Shown here in pieces: positions 61,027 to 64,000 of a stretch of 64,000 nucleotides of DNA; position 1 is the first letter of the stretch, and every line of letters begins with the position of its first letter. Source of the stretch: Dolichospermum sp. LEGE 00240. Lineage in GTDB: Bacteria > Cyanobacteriota > Cyanobacteriia > Cyanobacteriales > Nostocaceae. Position numbers and translations under genes: made by a program. Location of the stretch: assembly GCF_015207875.1 (NCBI RefSeq), contig NZ_JADEVZ010000005.1:1-64000 (forward strand), written 5' to 3'. The notes below the pieces were generated by a model. That model had not been told where the DNA came from. It saw nothing but the letters and a program-made list of their open reading frames with translations, and made no database searches.

Positions 61027-62064
61027 TTAATAATTCTCCTGCTTATTCCAGAAGAAATCCTTGTCAATTTGTTCTGTGCGAATTAGATATTCTAATTGTT
61101 TGAGGCGGGTGAATCCTCTAGACAAGAAAGTATCTTCATTCATATCAATTTGCTTAAACAAACTAAATAATTGAGTAGCACCAAGTTGAGCATTCCAGTC
61201 ACACTTGAATCCAGGCAAACTTGTGTTAATCTTTTCAAAAGATACTCGATAGCTGCGATTATCCGCACCATTATTACCAAAAGATAATTGACAACCGGGG
61301 AAAACATCGGCAACAATTTCTGCTATTTCTTTAACTCGATAGTTATTGCCTGTATCACCAACATTAAAGATTTGATTGTGAATAATATCTCTGGGTGCTT
61401 CCAAGGCACAAACAATGGCTTTGCAAATATCTAAAGCGTGAACTAATGGCCGCCAAGGCGTACCATCACTGGTCATTTTAATTTCTTTTGTAGTCCAAGC
61501 CAAGCCAGCCAAATTGTTTAAAACAATATCAAATCGCATTCTGGGAGAAGCACCAAAAGCAGTTGCATTCCGCATGAAAGTAGGAGAGAAATCATCATCA
61601 GCTAATGGTTGAACATCTCTTTCTACTAATGTTTTACATTCGGCGTAAGCTGTTTGCGGATTAACTGGTGATGATTCTGTAATATCACCTTCACTAGCCA
61701 CACCATACACACTACAGGAGGACATATAAACAAAACGGCGGACACCTACTGATTTTGCCAAATTAGCTAGGCGAACTGAACCCAAATGATTAATATCATA
61801 AGTAATTGTGGGGGATAATTGTCCAGTAGGATCGTTGGATAATTCTGCCATGTGAACAATAGCATCTACCCCTTTTAAATCTTCAGGATTGATATCACGA
61901 ATATCTTTATTTAGGGTTTTAGCTGTGACGTTAGTTCCATTATATAGCCAACCAACTTTATAAAATCCAGTATCAACTCCTAGAACTTCATGTCCTTTTT
62001 GCATTAATAAAGAAGGCAATAAAGAACCAAGATAACCTTCTGTCCCAGTTACTAAAATTTTCAT
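61027..62064 (-). CDS. NAD-dependent sugar-nucleotide epimerase/dehydratase
   Basis: A 345-residue extended SDR enzyme. MKILVTGTEGYLGSLLPSLLMQKGHEVLGVD holds the GxxGxxG NAD site; MSSCSVYG and AYAECKTLVE give the catalytic Ser and YxxxK; FRNATAFGASPRMRFDIVLNNL is typical of NDP-sugar epimerases. It would act on a nucleotide sugar in the cluster pathway, perhaps CDP-linked, given the cytidylyltransferase at the window end. It is on the same strand as the FAD oxidoreductase gene, 131 bp downstream of it. Confidence 0.92.
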   Translation of the reverse strand: MKILVTGTEGYLGSLLPSLLMQKGHEVLGVDTGFYKVGWLYNGTNVTAKTLNKDIRDINPEDLKGVDAIVHMAELSNDPTGQLSPTITYDINHLGSVRLANLAKSVGVRRFVYMSSCSVYGVASEGDITESSPVNPQTAYAECKTLVERDVQPLADDDFSPTFMRNATAFGASPRMRFDIVLNNLAGLAWTTKEIKMTSDGTPWRPLVHALDICKAIVCALEAPRDIIHNQIFNVGDTGNNYRVKEIAEIVADVFPGCQLSFGNNGADNRSYRVSFEKINTSLPGFKCDWNAQLGATQLFSLFKQIDMNEDTFLSRGFTRLKQLEYLIRTEQIDKDFFWNKQENY

Positions 62065-62135
62065 GATTGTTAAAACTTTTGATGTGGTAAATTAAGTGGC
62101 TTTTTGAAGAGTCCGCTGATAAAATTCTTTTGTAA

Positions 62136-62192
62136 GGTGCGTCAGACTTGATTTGTGAGTAAAGTTAAGCGATTTTTAGTATCTGACGCACC
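62136..62192. repeat. 57-bp inverted-repeat element
   Basis: GGTGCGTCAGA (62136-62146) and TCTGACGCACC (62182-62192), perfect 11-bp arms. It lies directly behind the oxidoreductase stop codon and may also act as a transcriptional barrier. Confidence 0.8.
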
Positions 62193-62195
62193 CTA

Positions 62196-63407
62196 CTAAC
62201 TTACTAAACTGTGGAAATGGGTGGGTTCTGGTATTTGCTTAACTATAGCTTTACCAATTTCTAAGGAAGAAGTTGCGGCGGGTGAAGGTGCATTGCAAAC
62301 ATGAATAGAATTCTCACCATTAATGATTAAAAAGTCATCTACCAGAGAACCATTATTCATTAATGCTTGAGCGCGAACTCCTGCATGGGTGGGAATTACA
62401 TCTTTGGCTTGAATTTCGGGAATAAGTTTTTGCAAACTTTTGACAAAGGCTGTTTTCCTAAAGGAACGAATAATTTCTTGAATCCCTTCGTCAGCGTGTT
62501 TTGCTGCTAGTTTCCAAAAGCCAGGATAGGTGATAACTTCGGCAAAATCCCTAAAGTCAAAGTCGGTCTTTTTGTAACCTTCACGTTTGAGACTGAGAAC
62601 TGCATTGGGACCCGCGTGAACAGTGTTATCAATCATCCGGGTGAAATGCACACCCAGGAAGGGGAAATCCGGGTTAGGAACTGGGTAAATGAGAGTTTTT
62701 ACCAAATAGCGTTTTTCGGGGGTAAGTTCGTAATATTCACCGCGAAAGGGAACGATTTTAGCTTCAGGATTAGCTTTACCTAATTTGGCAATGCGATCGC
62801 TATGCAATCCGGCACAATTGATCACAAATCGAGTTTCAAACCTGCCATTGTTAGTTTCTAATACCTGATTTTTGCCACTGCGGACAATTTTCAAAACTTG
62901 TGTGTTAAGACGTAAATCTCCCCCTTGATTGCGAATTAATTCCGCATATTTTAAACAAACTTGTTTGTAATTAACAATCCCTGTACTAAATACCCGAATT
63001 CCACCCACACAACTCACATGAGGTTCAATTTCTTTAACTTCTTCAGGACTAATTCTTTTAACAGGAAGACCGTTTTCTAACCCGCGTGTGTAGAGATTTT
63101 CTAAGCGAGGTAATTCTTGTTGATTACTGGCAACAATTACTTTACCACAAACTTCATGATCAATATCATATTTCTGGCAAAATTCTACCATTGAACGGCT
63201 ACCATCACGGGAAAATTTAGCCTTAAAGCTTCCCGGTTTATAGTAAATACCGGAATGAATGACACCGCTATTATTACCAGTTTGATGAAATGCCCATTGG
63301 CTCTCTTTTTCTAACACTAATATTTTGGCATGGGGATAACGCTCTCCTAAAGCCATTGCAGTGGAAAGTCCAACTATTCCCCCACCAATAATCGCAAAAT
63401 CGTACAT
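62196..63407 (-). CDS. FAD-dependent oxidoreductase (LhgO-like)
   Basis: A 403-residue flavoprotein of the DAO/LhgO family. MYDFAIIGGGIVGLSTAMALGERYPHAKILVLEKE carries the GxGxxG FAD motif, followed by QTGNNSGVIHSGIYYKPGS and VINCAGLHSDRIA and a C-terminal THAGVRAQALMNNGSLVDDF. LhgO proteins oxidise L-2-hydroxyglutarate, but in polysaccharide clusters relatives probably act on other hydroxy acids, so the substrate is open. I start at ATG 63407 rather than ten codons upstream. It is 51 bp after the rfbF-like stop. Confidence 0.88.
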   Translation of the reverse strand: MYDFAIIGGGIVGLSTAMALGERYPHAKILVLEKESQWAFHQTGNNSGVIHSGIYYKPGSFKAKFSRDGSRSMVEFCQKYDIDHEVCGKVIVASNQQELPRLENLYTRGLENGLPVKRISPEEVKEIEPHVSCVGGIRVFSTGIVNYKQVCLKYAELIRNQGGDLRLNTQVLKIVRSGKNQVLETNNGRFETRFVINCAGLHSDRIAKLGKANPEAKIVPFRGEYYELTPEKRYLVKTLIYPVPNPDFPFLGVHFTRMIDNTVHAGPNAVLSLKREGYKKTDFDFRDFAEVITYPGFWKLAAKHADEGIQEIIRSFRKTAFVKSLQKLIPEIQAKDVIPTHAGVRAQALMNNGSLVDDFLIINGENSIHVCNAPSPAATSSLEIGKAIVKQIPEPTHFHSLVS

Positions 63408-63458
63408 TAGTAATCTTTCCCTAATCCAATATCTCAAATCTCAAACCTAAAATTGCTA

Positions 63459-64000
63459 TTACCAAACTTGCCAAGGAGCTTTACCACTTTTCCAAAGGTC
63501 TTCAAGATAGTTTTTATCTCTTAATGTGTCCATTGGCTGCCAGAAACCATCATGTTTGTAAGCCGATAATTGTTCTAAATCAGCTAACTTTTCTAATGGT
63601 TCTTTCTCCCACACAGTTGAGGTATCAGCAATAAAATCAATTACTTGGGGTTCGAGAACAAAATAACCCCCATTAATCCAAGCACCATCACCTTCAGGTT
63701 TTTCTTTAAAACTGGTGATTTTAGTTTGTTCTTGTCCTAGAGAAATTGCTCCAAATCTTCCTGCTGGTTGCACTGCGCTGAGTGTTGCTAATGTCTTTTG
63801 TTCTCGATGGAATTTAATTAATTCTGTGATATTAATATTACTTACACCATCACCATAGGTAAAGCAAAAGGTTTCATTACCAATATGTTCACGAACTTGC
63901 TTTAAACGTCCGCCTGTCATTGTATTATCACCTGTATTTACTAAGGTGACGCGCCAGGGTTCAGCATATCCAGAATGGACATTCATTTGATTAAATCGCA
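63459..64000 (-). CDS. rfbF: Glucose-1-phosphate cytidylyltransferase, C-terminal part
   Basis: The open frame continues beyond the window edge; about 180 residues of the C-terminal part are visible. RVTLVNTGDNTMTGGRLKQVREHI, FCFTYGDGVSNINITELIKFH and GGYFVLEPQVIDFI followed by WEKEPLEKLADLEQLSAYKHDGFWQPMDTLRDK are characteristic of RfbF, which makes CDP-glucose. It feeds CDP-linked deoxy sugars into the polysaccharide. The remaining N-terminus lies outside the window. Confidence 0.95.
   Translation of the reverse strand, partial: RFNQMNVHSGYAEPWRVTLVNTGDNTMTGGRLKQVREHIGNETFCFTYGDGVSNINITELIKFHREQKTLATLSAVQPAGRFGAISLGQEQTKITSFKEKPEGDGAWINGGYFVLEPQVIDFIADTSTVWEKEPLEKLADLEQLSAYKHDGFWQPMDTLRDKNYLEDLWKSGKAPWQVW

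Overview
The window comes from a filamentous, heterocyst-forming cyanobacterium (order Nostocales; low G+C, Anabaena/Dolichospermum-like). This rests on a heterocyst-envelope-polysaccharide gene cluster, a magnesium-chelatase chlI, a 390-residue SigA-type primary sigma factor, a KdpG-like gene inside kdp, xisI-family genes, HIP1 octamers (GCGATCGC) and abundant heptanucleotide tandem repeats. No tRNA, rRNA or transposase gene is visible. Both window ends lie inside larger units; the last gene is cut by the right edge. Family names come from reading the proteins, not from database searches. Region 1 (1-18.5 kb) is a CRISPR-Cas locus. A 36-repeat array (1208-3818) is transcribed leftward from a leader beside cas2, and its old end decays into degenerate repeats around a two-gene toxin-antitoxin-like module. 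The cas genes are cas2, cas1, cas4, a truncated four-helix-bundle gene, cas6, an unknown gene on the other strand, a PD-(D/E)XK protein, cas3, csc1, csc2 and cas10d (csc3). A nucleotidyltransferase, a DUF433 protein, a small wHTH protein and a divergent WYL regulator follow. The set is type I-D, with an unusual division of labour: Cas3 carries a complete N-terminal HD nuclease domain, while the 815-residue Cas10d has no HD motif and has a long coiled coil instead. Two array spacers overlap on one target and expose a GTC PAM, which fits type I-D. Heptamer repeats fill the gaps of the adaptation module (cas2-cas1-cas4-cas6) but not the effector genes. Region 2 (18.5-30.3 kb): two small unknown ORFs; a kdpA-kdpB-kdpG-kdpC potassium ATPase operon facing a divergent histidine kinase/NarL-type regulator pair; two M16 peptidase genes; and trmFO. 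Region 3 (30.3-33.4 kb) is a small defence/mobile patch: hicBA toxin-antitoxin, a lone xisI, a Septu-type ptuAB pair and a second, fragmentary xisI beyond ptuA. Region 4 (33.4-42.6 kb) is mostly housekeeping: larE, a 212-bp MITE with a clear target duplication, a duplicated-domain lipoprotein, a small helical protein, sigA, a 1.1-kb gene-free gap, gyrB, miaA, a small membrane protein and chlI. Region 5 (42.6-64 kb) is a polysaccharide synthesis and export cluster on the minus strand: sugar-nucleotide genes (rfbF partial, FAD oxidoreductase, epimerase, rfbC-like, Gfo/Idh-SAF oxidoreductase, Fe(II)/2OG dioxygenase-like), seven glycosyltransferases or candidates, a Wzc-type chain-length/BY-kinase protein, a HepC-like sugar transferase, a HepA-like ABC exporter and an O-antigen-ligase-like membrane protein. 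From memory its content and order correspond to the heterocyst envelope polysaccharide island of Anabaena PCC 7120.
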